Of a DNA stretch of 64,000 bases, positions 1 through 9,785 are shown one piece after another; positions within the stretch are counted from its first letter, which is position 1, and each line of letters opens with the position of its first letter. Where the stretch lies: NCBI RefSeq assembly GCF_039555535.1, contig NZ_CP154630.1:3795001-3859000 (forward strand). Direction: 5' to 3'. Position numbers and translations under genes: made by a program. Under the pieces are notes generated by a model. It was not told where the DNA came from and searched no databases. It worked only from the letters and a program-made list of their open reading frames with translations. This DNA comes from Stenotrophomonas maltophilia (GTDB lineage Bacteria; Pseudomonadota; Gammaproteobacteria; Xanthomonadales; Xanthomonadaceae).

Positions 1-1
1 G

Positions 2-1081
2 ATGCTGGTGGTCGGGCGCCGGGTCATTCCGTGGATCCTGGAACGCATCGCCGGTACCGGCTCGCGCGAACTGTTCACCCTGTCAGTGCTGGCGATCGCG
101 CTGGGCGTGGCATTCGGCTCGGCGATGCTGTTCGGTGTCTCGTTCGCACTGGGCGCGTTCTTCGCCGGCATGCTGCTCAACGAATCGGAGCTGAGCCACA
201 AGGCTGCGCACGATTCGCTGCCGCTGCGCGACGCGTTCGCGGTGCTGTTCTTCGTCTCCGTAGGCATGTTGTTCGACCCCAACATCCTCGTCCAGCACCC
301 CTGGCAGGTGCTGGCCACCGTGCTGATCATCATGTTTGGCAAGTCGGCCGCCGCGTTCTTCATCGTGCGTGCGTTCGGCCACCCGACCAGCACTGCGCTG
401 ACCATTTCGGCCAGCCTGGCGCAGATCGGCGAGTTCGCCTTCATCATCGCCGGTCTGGGCGTGGCGCTGCAGATCCTGCCGAAGGAAGGCCAGTCGCTGG
501 TGCTGGCTGGTGCGCTGGTGTCGATCATGCTCAATCCGCTGGTGTTCGGCCTGCTCGACCGTTGGCAGGCCAAGCAGGAACAGCAGCCGCAGCCGGCGGA
601 GCCAGAAGAGGCCATCGGTCCCTCGCGCGACCTGCGTGACCACGCCATCGTGATCGGCTACGGCCGGGTCGGCAGCGAACTGGCGCAGGTGCTGCGCGAT
701 CGCGGCGTGCCGGTGCTGGTGATCGATGACAACAAGGAACACGTCGAACAGGCGCACGCCAAGGGCCTGGCGGCGATCCGCGGCAGTGCCGCCGCCGACC
801 GGGTGCTGGCCGAAGCTCATCCGGAGCGCGCCAAGATCGCGGTGCTGGCGATTCCGCAGCCGCTGGAAGCCGGTGAGGCGCTGGCCAAGCTACGGGCGAT
901 CAACCCGGACCTGACCCTGCTGGCACGTGCGCACAGCGATGCCGAGGTGAAGCACCTGCTGGAACACGGTGCCGATGGCACGGTGATGGCCGAGCGCGAG
1001 CTGGCCTATTCGCTGGCGGAGATGATCATGTCGACGCCGCCGTACCGGAATCTGGGGCAGCACAGCATTCCGGTGGTGTGA
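2..1081 (+). CDS. Kef/YbaL-type monovalent cation:proton antiporter, C-terminal part (5' truncated by window edge)
   Basis: The visible 359 residues are the C-terminal two thirds of a CPA2-family antiporter, an inner-membrane protein that exchanges K+ or Na+ for H+. Residues 1-185 are hydrophobic membrane helices with the family's Gly/Ala-rich segments (FGVSFALGAFFAGMLL, ASLAQIGEFAFIIAGLG). After a Gln/Pro/Glu linker comes a cytosolic RCK/TrkA-N Rossmann domain starting IVIGYGRVGSELA and followed by VIDDN, as expected for NAD(H)-controlled gating. The SLAQIGEF segment and the 3' TrkA-N domain fit YbaL/KefB-like proteins of about 560 residues. The reading frame is open to the window edge, so the true start lies upstream. 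Which ion it moves cannot be told from sequence. Confidence 0.88.
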   Translation: MLVVGRRVIPWILERIAGTGSRELFTLSVLAIALGVAFGSAMLFGVSFALGAFFAGMLLNESELSHKAAHDSLPLRDAFAVLFFVSVGMLFDPNILVQHPWQVLATVLIIMFGKSAAAFFIVRAFGHPTSTALTISASLAQIGEFAFIIAGLGVALQILPKEGQSLVLAGALVSIMLNPLVFGLLDRWQAKQEQQPQPAEPEEAIGPSRDLRDHAIVIGYGRVGSELAQVLRDRGVPVLVIDDNKEHVEQAHAKGLAAIRGSAAADRVLAEAHPERAKIAVLAIPQPLEAGEALAKLRAINPDLTLLARAHSDAEVKHLLEHGADGTVMAERELAYSLAEMIMSTPPYRNLGQHSIPVV

Positions 1082-1095
1082 GGGGTGTGGGTGCG

Positions 1096-1114
1096 GCAGG
1101 GCTTGCAGCCCTGC
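1096..1114 (+). repeat. Short hairpin module preceding palindromic element copy A
   Basis: GCAGGGCTTGCAGCCCTGC forms an 8 bp stem with a 3-base loop. It is followed by an AAGC-rich linker (caaagcaacggcaaaagc) leading to the large palindrome at 1161. A near-identical hairpin plus a similar linker precedes copy D (58141-58158) and, on the other strand, copy C (about 12823-12843). This suggests the hairpin is a fixed part of a larger composite element about 170-190 bp long. Confidence 0.6.
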
Positions 1115-1160
1115 ACCTGCCAAAGCAACGGCAAAAGCAAAAGCTGACTATCCGTGGGAT

Positions 1161-1262
1161 GGCGGGGAGGGTCCGGTTGCAGGGGACGCCGTGAATCCGT
1201 CCATGGAGGCTCGGTCGCGCCATCCATGGCGCTCACGCCCCTGCAACCGGACCCACCCCGCC
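1161..1262 (+). repeat. Large structured palindromic element, copy A
   Basis: Arms at 1161-1185 and 1238-1262 are complementary over 25 bp with one mismatch. They enclose a 52-base cap that begins ACGCCGTGAATCCGTCCATG and contains an inner hairpin, GCGCC-ATCCAT-GGCGC. Copies B (12384), C (12663, inverted) and D (58201) share the cap but have different, internally complementary arms. The element lies in the convergent gap between the antiporter gene and metY. I recognise no encoded protein. A structural (cruciform or RNA) role is inference. Confidence 0.75.
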
Positions 1263-1288
1263 TTCGACGGTTCGCTGCTGCTGTTGGT

Positions 1289-1314
1289 GGGTGTCGACCT
1301 TGGTCGACACGGCG
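1289..1314 (+). repeat. REP-like palindrome of the GGTGGGTGTCGACC type
   Basis: GGTGGGTGTCGACCTTGGTCGACAC contains the dyad GTGTCGACC/GGTCGACAC. The same head, GGTGGGTG, followed by a short dyad recurs at 18874-18898 (inverted), 29800-29823 (inverted) and three times in tandem at 58325-58427. It is distinct in sequence from the GTAG-headed repeats. Confidence 0.6.
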
Positions 1315-1320
1315 GCGTAT

Positions 1321-1361
1321 GGGGTCAGATCCGTTTTCCGCAGGAAAACGGATCTGACCCC
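1321..1361 (+). repeat. GGGGTCAGA palindrome, copy 1
   Basis: A perfect 19 bp dyad, GGGGTCAGATCCGTTTTCC with its complement, encloses the loop GCA. Related palindromes with the same GGGTC ends but different, internally complementary inner arms lie at 52302-52344, 54618-54658 and 62193-62229. This copy lies just beyond the terminator of metY and could reinforce termination for the rightward antiporter transcript. Confidence 0.7.
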
Positions 1362-1370
1362 GGAAACATG

Positions 1371-1404
1371 AAAAATCCCCGGTCGACCCGCATCGACCGG
1401 GGAT
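1371..1404 (-). terminator. Rho-independent terminator of metY
   Basis: On the minus strand ATCCCCGGTCGA and TCGACCGGGGAT form a 12 bp GC-rich stem with a 6-base loop, directly followed by five T residues. It lies about 100 bases beyond the metY stop codon and is in the right orientation to end that transcript. Confidence 0.85.
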
Positions 1405-1506
1405 CTGGATCGCCACGTTGCCACGCCTTGGAGAGGCAGCTCCACCGTAGCGCATTGCGCGATGGGTGGTGATCGCCTGTGGCGATGACGACCAAGCGTG
1501 TGGCTA
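1405..1506 (-). ncRNA. Structured 3' region of metY, candidate 3'-UTR-derived small RNA
   Basis: Between the metY stop and its terminator the minus strand has a run of potential hairpins: ATCGCC-ACA-GGCGAT at 1486-1472, and a nested stem CCACC...GCGC-AAT-GCGC...GGTGG at 1469-1442 that could alternate with GGAG-CTGCCT-CTCC at 1443-1430. Ending in a strong intrinsic terminator gives it the layout of a small RNA released from, or transcribed inside, a 3' UTR. I do not recognise a known RNA family, and the call rests on structure by eye only. Confidence 0.3.
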
Positions 1507-2793
1507 TCAGGCGCCGGCCAGGGCCTGCTCAAGGTCCGCGCGCAGGTCGCCGATGTGCTCGATGCCGATCGACAGACGCACGGTGTCTTCGCTGACGCCG
1601 GCCTTGGCCAGTTCAGCTGCGTCCAACTGGCGATGGGTGGTGGACGCCGGATGGGTGGCCAGCGACTTGGCGTCTCCCAGGTTCACCAGCCGGGTGAACA
1701 GCTTCAACGCATCGAGGAAGCGTGCGCCGGCTTCGCGCCCACCCGGCAGGCCAAAGGTCAGCACGCCCGAGCCGTGGCCACCGAGGTAGCGCTGCGCGGC
1801 GGCATGCTCCGGGTCGTCGGCCAAACCAGCGTAACGCACCCACGCCACCTTGGCGTGCGCCTTCAGGAACTGCGCGACGGCCAGTGCGTTGGCGTTGATG
1901 CGCTCCATGCGCAGTGCCAGCGTCTCGATGCCCTGCAGGATCAGGAAGGCATTGAACGGCGACAGCGCCGCGCCGGTATTGCGCAGCGGCACTACGCGCG
2001 CGCGGCCGATGTAGGCGGCAGGCCCCAGGGCCTCGGTGTAGACCACGCCGTGGTAGCTGGGATCGGGCTGGTTGAGGCGGGCGAAGCGCTTCGGCTGCGC
2101 AGCCCAGTCGAAACGGCCAGAGTCGATGATCGCACCGCCCAGGCTGTTGCCGTGGCCGCCCAGGTACTTGGTCAGCGAATGCACCACGATGTCGGCTCCG
2201 TGCTCGAACGGGCGCAGCAGGAAGGGCGTGGCCACGGTGTTGTCGACGATCAGCGGCACGCCGGCCGCGTGAGCGACTTCGGCGATGGCGGCGATGTCGG
2301 TGACATTGCCGCGCGGGTTGCCGATCGATTCGACGAACACCGCCTTGGTTCGCTCGTCGATCAACGCGGCGAACGCGGCCGGATCGGCGGGGTCGGCGAA
2401 GCGCGCCTGGATGCCGTACTGCGGCAGCGTATGCGCCAGCAGGTTGAGGCTGCCGCCATACAGCGCGCTGGAGGCGACGATGTTGTCGCCGGCCTCGGCA
2501 ATGGTCTGGATGGCATAGGTGATCGCGGCCTGCCCCGAGGCCAGCGCCAGTGCGCCGATGCCACCTTCCAGGGCGGCCAGGCGCTGCTCCAGCACGTCGG
2601 TGGTGGGGTTCATGATGCGCGTGTAGATGTTGCCCGGCACCTTCAGGTCGAACAGGTCGGCGCCATGCTGGGTGTCATCGAAGGCGTACGCCACCGTCTG
2701 GTAGATCGGCACCGCCACCGCGCGGGTGGTCGGGTCGGGACGGTAGCCGCCATGCACGGCCAGGGTTTCCAGTTGCCACTGCGGGTCGCTCAT
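1507..2793 (-). CDS. metY: O-acetylhomoserine sulfhydrylase (Cys/Met metabolism PLP enzyme)
   Basis: The 428-residue product is a fold-type I PLP enzyme of the Cys/Met-metabolism family. In this subfamily it condenses O-acetylhomoserine with sulfide to give homocysteine in methionine synthesis. The PLP-binding lysine is Lys209 in HSLTKYLGGHG. ALASGQAAI (cofactor phosphate) and IVDNT (pyridine nitrogen) are in the expected order. The length and the LTKYLGGHGNSLGG block favour MetY over MetB, MetC or MetZ (about 390 residues). I chose the ATG at 2793 because GGAG lies nine bases upstream; the ATG at 2808 has no ribosome site. The gene is monocistronic and divergent from the response regulator. 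Confidence 0.88.
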   Translation of the reverse strand: MSDPQWQLETLAVHGGYRPDPTTRAVAVPIYQTVAYAFDDTQHGADLFDLKVPGNIYTRIMNPTTDVLEQRLAALEGGIGALALASGQAAITYAIQTIAEAGDNIVASSALYGGSLNLLAHTLPQYGIQARFADPADPAAFAALIDERTKAVFVESIGNPRGNVTDIAAIAEVAHAAGVPLIVDNTVATPFLLRPFEHGADIVVHSLTKYLGGHGNSLGGAIIDSGRFDWAAQPKRFARLNQPDPSYHGVVYTEALGPAAYIGRARVVPLRNTGAALSPFNAFLILQGIETLALRMERINANALAVAQFLKAHAKVAWVRYAGLADDPEHAAAQRYLGGHGSGVLTFGLPGGREAGARFLDALKLFTRLVNLGDAKSLATHPASTTHRQLDAAELAKAGVSEDTVRLSIGIEHIGDLRADLEQALAGA

Positions 2794-2975
2794 TGCACCA
2801 GGCTCCATCCGGGGAAACCGCCACCATAGGCCAGCCGCAGCCTGGCACTGAGAGCCACTGGCGATGACGTGCGTACCGGCGGTTATCAGGTTGGCCGGGA
2901 TTCAGGCAGCCGTCATGAGCCGTTGCTAGGCTTCGCCGCCGGGCGCTCCTGCCCGGGCACGGAGGCCCCACGCGC

Positions 2976-3713
2976 ATGCAGCCATCCCCTTGGACACCCA
3001 CCACCAACGGCATGCCGACACCGGTCCTGCTGGTGGAGGACGATCGTCGCCTTGCCGAACTGGTCAGCGACTACCTGCACGAGCATGGCTTTGCCGTGCA
3101 GCATGTCGCCCGTGGCGACCAGGCCGGCGCCGCCTGCCGCCAGCATGCGCCGGAACTGGTGGTACTGGACCTGATGCTGCCCGGCCTCGGTGGCATCGAC
3201 GTGTGCCGGCAGATCCGCAGCTTCTCCGACGTGCCGATCCTGATGCTGACTGCCTGCGAGGACGACATCGAACAGGTGCTGGGCCTGGAATCGGGCGCCG
3301 ATGACTATGTGCACAAACCGATCGAGCCGCGCTTGCTGCTGGCCCGCCTGCGCGCGCTGCTGCGCCGCCGCCACGGCAGCAGCAACACCGGCACCCCCTG
3401 CCGGCTGATGCATGGTGAACTGCTGATCGACCGCATGCAGCGCGACGTACACCTGCACGGCCAGCCGGTCGAGCTGGGCACCACCGAATTCGAGATCCTG
3501 TGGTTGCTGGCCAGCCAGCCCGGGCAGATCCTCTCCCGCGACCAGATCCTGCAGGCGGTGCGCGGCATCGGCTTCGATGGCCTGGACCGCAGCGTCGATG
3601 TCAGCATCGGCAAGCTGCGCCGCAAACTCGGCGACGATGCGCGTGAACCGCGGCGCATCAAGACCGTGTGGGGCCGTGGCTACCAGTTCAATCCATCGGC
3701 CTGGTCGGCGTGA
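2976..3713 (+). CDS. OmpR-family response regulator (RstA-like)
   Basis: This 245-residue DNA-binding regulator has a receiver domain at about residues 15-130 (LLVEDDRRLAELV with the acidic pair, phospho-acceptor Asp65 in LVVLDLMLP, conserved Lys in VHKPIEP). A winged-helix effector follows at about 140-240, ending KTVWGRGYQFNPSAW. Overall it most resembles RstA-type regulators. The ATG at 2976 is preceded by GGAGG ten bases upstream; an internal ATG at 3012 is possible. Its stop overlaps the GTG start of the partner kinase (GTGA), so the two are probably translationally coupled. The next gene encodes a MipA/OmpV protein, a plausible but unproven target. Confidence 0.87.
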   Translation: MQPSPWTPTTNGMPTPVLLVEDDRRLAELVSDYLHEHGFAVQHVARGDQAGAACRQHAPELVVLDLMLPGLGGIDVCRQIRSFSDVPILMLTACEDDIEQVLGLESGADDYVHKPIEPRLLLARLRALLRRRHGSSNTGTPCRLMHGELLIDRMQRDVHLHGQPVELGTTEFEILWLLASQPGQILSRDQILQAVRGIGFDGLDRSVDVSIGKLRRKLGDDAREPRRIKTVWGRGYQFNPSAWSA

Positions 3714-5008
3714 AGCGACTGTTCCTGTGGCTGTGGTTTATCACGGGTGCCTGCTTCCTGGTGTCGGTGTTCTTCCTCAACCACATCCTGGACGGCATCT
3801 ACACGCCTGTGCAGGATCGCGTGTTCGTCGAGCAGGTGCGCGGGCAGGTGTACGCCCTGCGCAGTGGCCTGGCCGGCCTGGACGCCGGCCAGCAGCGTGA
3901 GCGCCTGCAGCAGTGGCAGCCACACTACGGCATCGCTCTGACCCTGCTCGACAGCCCTCCCGCGCTCGCCCCCCAGGAACAGGCAGCCGTGAAGACCGAT
4001 GGCTTCATCGTGCGCGATCAATACCAGCAGGTCCTGCTGCCCATCGAAGGCATCGGAGGCCGGTGGCTGCACCTGCGCCTGCCTGGCGCGGTGCAGATGA
4101 CGACGTACATGACAATCGCGGCATACCTCAGCATCCTGCTGCTGGTCGGCGCCAGCCTGTACGCCTGGGTGCGCCTGCTCTGGCGCGATCTTGAAGCGCT
4201 GCGCCTGCACGCCGACCGCATCGGTGCCGGTGATCTGCAAGCGCGCGCACAGGTCTCGCCGCGCTCGCAGATCCGGGTCATCGTCGAACACTCCAACCGC
4301 ATGGCAGCGCGCGTGGCCGAACTGGTGCAGCGCCAACGCGACCTGACCCATGCGATCTCGCACGAACTGCGCACCCCGATCGCGCGCGTGGCCTTCGGCC
4401 TGGACCTGATGCAGGACAGCGATGATCGCGAACGTCGCGAGCGACTTGCGCAGGGACTCCACGGCGACCTGGCCGAACTCAACCGGCTGGTCAGCGAACT
4501 GCTGGCCTATGAGCGGCTGGAACACCCCAGCGAAAGCGAGCCGCTACAGCGCATCGAAGCCAACGACTGGCTGCAGGCCTGCCTGGCCGATGTGCGTCGT
4601 GACGCCGAACGCGCCAGCCTGGTGCTGCGCGTGCTGCGCGTGCTGCCCAGCGCGCTGCCGCGCGTGGACGCCGAGCCGCGCCTGCTGCAGCTGGCGTTGA
4701 GCAACCTGGTCGGCAACGCGCTGCGCCATGCACGTTCACAGGTCGAGGTCTCGCTGGTCGGCGTCGACGGCCGTGCCTGCCTGCGTGTGGATGACGACGG
4801 CCCCGGCATCGCCGAAGCCGATCGCGAGAAGGTGATGCGTCCATTCACCCGCCTGGACGACAGCCGCAGCCGCGATACCGGCGGCTTCGGCCTGGGCCTG
4901 GCCATCGTCAGCCGCATCGCCGCCCGCCACGGTGGTGAGCTGCGCATCAGCCGCGCCACGCTGGGCGGCGCTCGCCTGGAAATGCACTGGCCGCTGGCTG
5001 CCAGCTGA
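3710..5008 (+). CDS. Sensor histidine kinase (RstB-like), partner of the upstream regulator
   Basis: The inner-membrane sensor kinase has 432 residues when started at the GTG overlapping the regulator's stop. It has TM1 at about 5-25, a periplasmic sensor of about 105 residues, TM2 at about 131-155, HAMP, a dimerisation/phosphoacceptor domain with His218 in AISHELRTPIARV, and an ATPase domain with DDDGPGI and GGFGLGLAIV. A longer in-frame start at 3668 would lie inside the regulator gene and add residues before the hydrophobic signal, so it is unlikely. The periplasmic ligand cannot be deduced. The length and architecture fit the RstB class. Confidence 0.87.
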   Translation: MKRLFLWLWFITGACFLVSVFFLNHILDGIYTPVQDRVFVEQVRGQVYALRSGLAGLDAGQQRERLQQWQPHYGIALTLLDSPPALAPQEQAAVKTDGFIVRDQYQQVLLPIEGIGGRWLHLRLPGAVQMTTYMTIAAYLSILLLVGASLYAWVRLLWRDLEALRLHADRIGAGDLQARAQVSPRSQIRVIVEHSNRMAARVAELVQRQRDLTHAISHELRTPIARVAFGLDLMQDSDDRERRERLAQGLHGDLAELNRLVSELLAYERLEHPSESEPLQRIEANDWLQACLADVRRDAERASLVLRVLRVLPSALPRVDAEPRLLQLALSNLVGNALRHARSQVEVSLVGVDGRACLRVDDDGPGIAEADREKVMRPFTRLDDSRSRDTGGFGLGLAIVSRIAARHGGELRISRATLGGARLEMHWPLAAS

Positions 5009-5148
5009 ACGCCCGAGGGCGCGATTACAGTTGATTACAACTCCCGCACAACTGCGGAGGGAACCGTCGCCGGCATATCGCCACGCTGGCGACCCTGCAG
5101 CGTACGCCGGATGCGCGTGCTGCTTTCCTCCCATTGCCGAGAGTTTCC

Positions 5149-5955
5149 ATGTCCCAGCGTCGCCGTTCCCGTTCCCCTGCCCTGCTCTGCCTGGCCGTGT
5201 TGCCGCTGTTCGCCGTACCGATCGCCCATGCCAGGGATGACCACTGGACCTTCGAAGTTGCCGCTGGCGGCGGCGTGACGCCGCGCTACAGCGGCAGCGA
5301 GGAGTATCGTGCGACGCCGTCGTTGTCCTTTGATGTCACCTCGCCGGGGGGATGGTTTCTGGGCACCAGTGGCATTGGCTGGGGCACCTCCATCGGCGAG
5401 CACACCCGCGTGCGTGCCTATGTCGGCGCCAGCGGCATCCGCAAGGAAAAGGACTCGCTGCTTGGCGGTTCGGACTTCCTGCGCGGCATGGGCGATATCG
5501 ATACCCGTCCCCTGGTCGGCGTCTCGGCTGGTTATACGCTGGGCGAAGCCGTGCTGAGCGGTTCCTGGCAGTTCACCCGCAAGGATGAGGACAAGGCCGA
5601 GAACGGCCTGGCCACCCAGCAGGTGCACCTGAACCTGACCATGCCGCTGTTCGACCTGGCCGGCGGTGTGGTCAGCGGCAGCGTCTCCACCGACTACGGC
5701 AACCGCGGCTACATGCAGACCTGGTACGGCGTCAGCCCGGAACAGGCGGCGCGTACCGGCTTTGCCGAACACAAGCCGAAGGCCGGCCTGTTCAGCGCCG
5801 GTGTCGGCCTGAAGTGGAGCCACCGCGTGGGCCGCAACGGCAACTGGTACATCTCGGCCGAAGGCACGCGCCTGCTCGGCGATGCCGCCGACAGCCCGAT
5901 CGTGCAGAAGCCCAACCAGTTCGGCTTGATGAGCGGTTACACGCACCGCTTCTGA
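5149..5955 (+). CDS. MipA/OmpV family outer-membrane protein
   Basis: The 268-residue protein has a Sec signal peptide (Arg-rich start, LLCLAVLPLFAVPIAHA) and then alternating beta-barrel strands rich in Gly and aromatics, from WTFEVAAGGGVTPRYSGS to the C-terminal GYTHRF with the terminal Phe used by the BAM complex. The PRYSGSEEYR...PSLSFDV block is characteristic of the MipA/OmpV family, whose members scaffold murein enzymes or act as porin-like proteins. The ATG at 5149 has GAGAG just upstream; a TTG fifteen bases earlier is less likely. It follows the two-component pair by 140 bp, an arrangement suggesting envelope-stress control. Confidence 0.85.
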   Translation: MSQRRRSRSPALLCLAVLPLFAVPIAHARDDHWTFEVAAGGGVTPRYSGSEEYRATPSLSFDVTSPGGWFLGTSGIGWGTSIGEHTRVRAYVGASGIRKEKDSLLGGSDFLRGMGDIDTRPLVGVSAGYTLGEAVLSGSWQFTRKDEDKAENGLATQQVHLNLTMPLFDLAGGVVSGSVSTDYGNRGYMQTWYGVSPEQAARTGFAEHKPKAGLFSAGVGLKWSHRVGRNGNWYISAEGTRLLGDAADSPIVQKPNQFGLMSGYTHRF

Positions 5956-5958
5956 GAA

Positions 5959-5983
5959 GTCGCCGGGCATGGCCCGGCGCTAC
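5959..5983 (-). repeat. SMAG/REP palindrome
   Basis: On the minus strand GTAGCGCCGGGCCATGCCCGGCGAC has the GTAG head and a dyad typical of the SMAG repeats described for S. maltophilia. It lies between the convergent MipA/OmpV and clpB genes, immediately beyond the clpB terminator. Confidence 0.8.
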
Positions 5984-5985
5984 CG

Positions 5986-6021
5986 GAAAAAACGGGGCGC
6001 TACGATCAGGCAGCGCCCCGC
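5986..6021 (-). terminator. Rho-independent terminator of clpB
   Basis: On the minus strand CGGGGCGCT pairs with AGCGCCCCG across a 10-base loop, followed by six T residues. It begins seven bases after the clpB stop codon. Confidence 0.85.
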
Positions 6022-6026
6022 ATGAT

Positions 6027-8612
<2,586 letters not shown>

Positions 8613-8662
8613 TGCGAATCCTCATCGGTCATCAGGGCCGGCCCGCGCCGGCGATGCTGGAA

Positions 8663-8692
8663 AGATGCGGTTGCCCCACCCAGTTTCAAGGG
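8663..8692 (-). promoter_or_regulatory. Sigma-32 (RpoH) heat-shock promoter of clpB
   Basis: On the minus strand CCCTTGAAA (-35, 8692-8684) is followed after 13 bases by CCGCATCT (-10, 8670-8663). This is close to the sigma-32 consensus CTTGAAA / CCCCATNT. The predicted start is near 8655, giving a leader of about 40 bases before the clpB ATG at 8612. Confidence 0.75.
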
Positions 8693-8793
8693 TGGCTGCG
8701 ACTGCACCCCGAGGCCAGTCAGCCTGTGGCCAGCATGCCGGAACCGGTGTGGTCGGCGCGTTGATCCCGATCAGTTCCTCGTGGCGGACGGGC

Positions 8794-9615
8794 TCAGCGG
8801 GTGATCGCGCTGCGGATCGCGCGCAGCTGCTGCTTGACCGCCCGCGCCTGCGCCACGTCCATGCGCAGCAGCGCCTTCTGCCCGATCGAGCGCGACTGCA
8901 GGGCGGGATCGACAAAGCGATAGCGGCCACGCTCATCGCGCTGCAGCAGCGGTGCCTGGACCAGGTCCGGGGTATCCAGCAGATGGTCGATCACCGCGAC
9001 CAGGCGGTCGTTGAAGTAGCCTTCGGGCCGGCCCAGGTCGACGTAGGCCTGCTGGATCAGCGGATAGAAGCGTTTGTACGCGGTGGCCGTTGCCGCCGGG
9101 TCCAGCGCGGTGAAGGCCTGCACATAGGGCGCATAGCGCGCGGCGTTGCCGGCGGCGATGCGTTCGCCACCCTCGCCGGGCTCGACCTGCAGGTTGCCAG
9201 GCAACGGCCTCGCAGCCAGCGCGGTTGGGGGCACGCTGGGCTTGTCCAGGTTGTCGACCTGGGTGACCAGGCGCTGGATCAGGTGATCGCGCAGCAGCAG
9301 GGTCAGCGGGCCCTCGCCCTGGAACAGCTGGCTCAATGCGCCCCAGGCCGCGGTATCGCTGTCGGCCAGTTTCGGCAGCGCGGGATCGGCGGCGGCATCG
9401 GTGTCCAGCGGATGCCTGATGGCAGGTGGCGCCGGTGCGGTCTCTACGGCCGGCTTCGGTTGTGGCGGCGCACCAGCACTGGCGGGGGGTGATTGCACCG
9501 GCACCGGGACACCGTCCGCCAGGCTCTTCAGCTGATCGCGGAACAGCCAACCGCCCGCGCCACCGATCACCACCACGCCCAGCACCCAGGGCCAAACCGC
9601 TTTTCCACTCTGCAT
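8794..9615 (-). CDS. DUF3014 membrane-anchored protein of unknown function
   Basis: The 273-residue protein has a single N-terminal membrane segment (VWPWVLGVVVIGGAGGWLF), a Pro/Ala-rich linker to about residue 75 and a soluble domain presumably in the periplasm. The domain carries the DUF3014 pattern: PKLADSD, then DHLIQRLVTQVDNL, RYAPYVQAF, YPLIQQAYVDLG, YFNDRLVAVIDHLL and a C-terminal KALLRM...VKQQLRAIR. The ATG at 9615 follows GAGGTG at ideal spacing; an upstream in-frame extension has no ribosome site. No function is established for the family. It stands alone between clpB and a divergently oriented GST gene. Confidence 0.82.
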   Translation of the reverse strand: MQSGKAVWPWVLGVVVIGGAGGWLFRDQLKSLADGVPVPVQSPPASAGAPPQPKPAVETAPAPPAIRHPLDTDAAADPALPKLADSDTAAWGALSQLFQGEGPLTLLLRDHLIQRLVTQVDNLDKPSVPPTALAARPLPGNLQVEPGEGGERIAAGNAARYAPYVQAFTALDPAATATAYKRFYPLIQQAYVDLGRPEGYFNDRLVAVIDHLLDTPDLVQAPLLQRDERGRYRFVDPALQSRSIGQKALLRMDVAQARAVKQQLRAIRSAITR

Positions 9616-9785
9616 GATGCAGCACCTCGTTTCACACGCATGTAGAAGGTGTGACCCCGCCGATTCCAACGGGTTCCCCACCTGTTCCGCTGCCGTTCGG
9701 GTTCGGGCCTGCAGCAAAACCGCGCTCACGCCTGCTTTGCACGCTCCGCGCGAGGCTGTAGGTCTTGTCCTGTGGAGGCACTGCC

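Noticed and set aside
1161..1262. Integron attC site
   Set aside because: The element has long perfect arms that vary together and a conserved central cap, whereas attC sites have conserved short core boxes at the ends and imperfect arms; no integrase or cassette genes are near.
2809..2975. Possible SAM-type riboswitch upstream of metY
   Set aside because: Some short stems and an AGCAACGG-like string are visible on the minus strand, but I could not match the conserved core of SAM-I, SAM-II, SAM-V or SAH riboswitches.
3710..3713. Frameshift between response regulator and histidine kinase
   Set aside because: The overlap is a normal GTGA start/stop junction; both proteins are complete.
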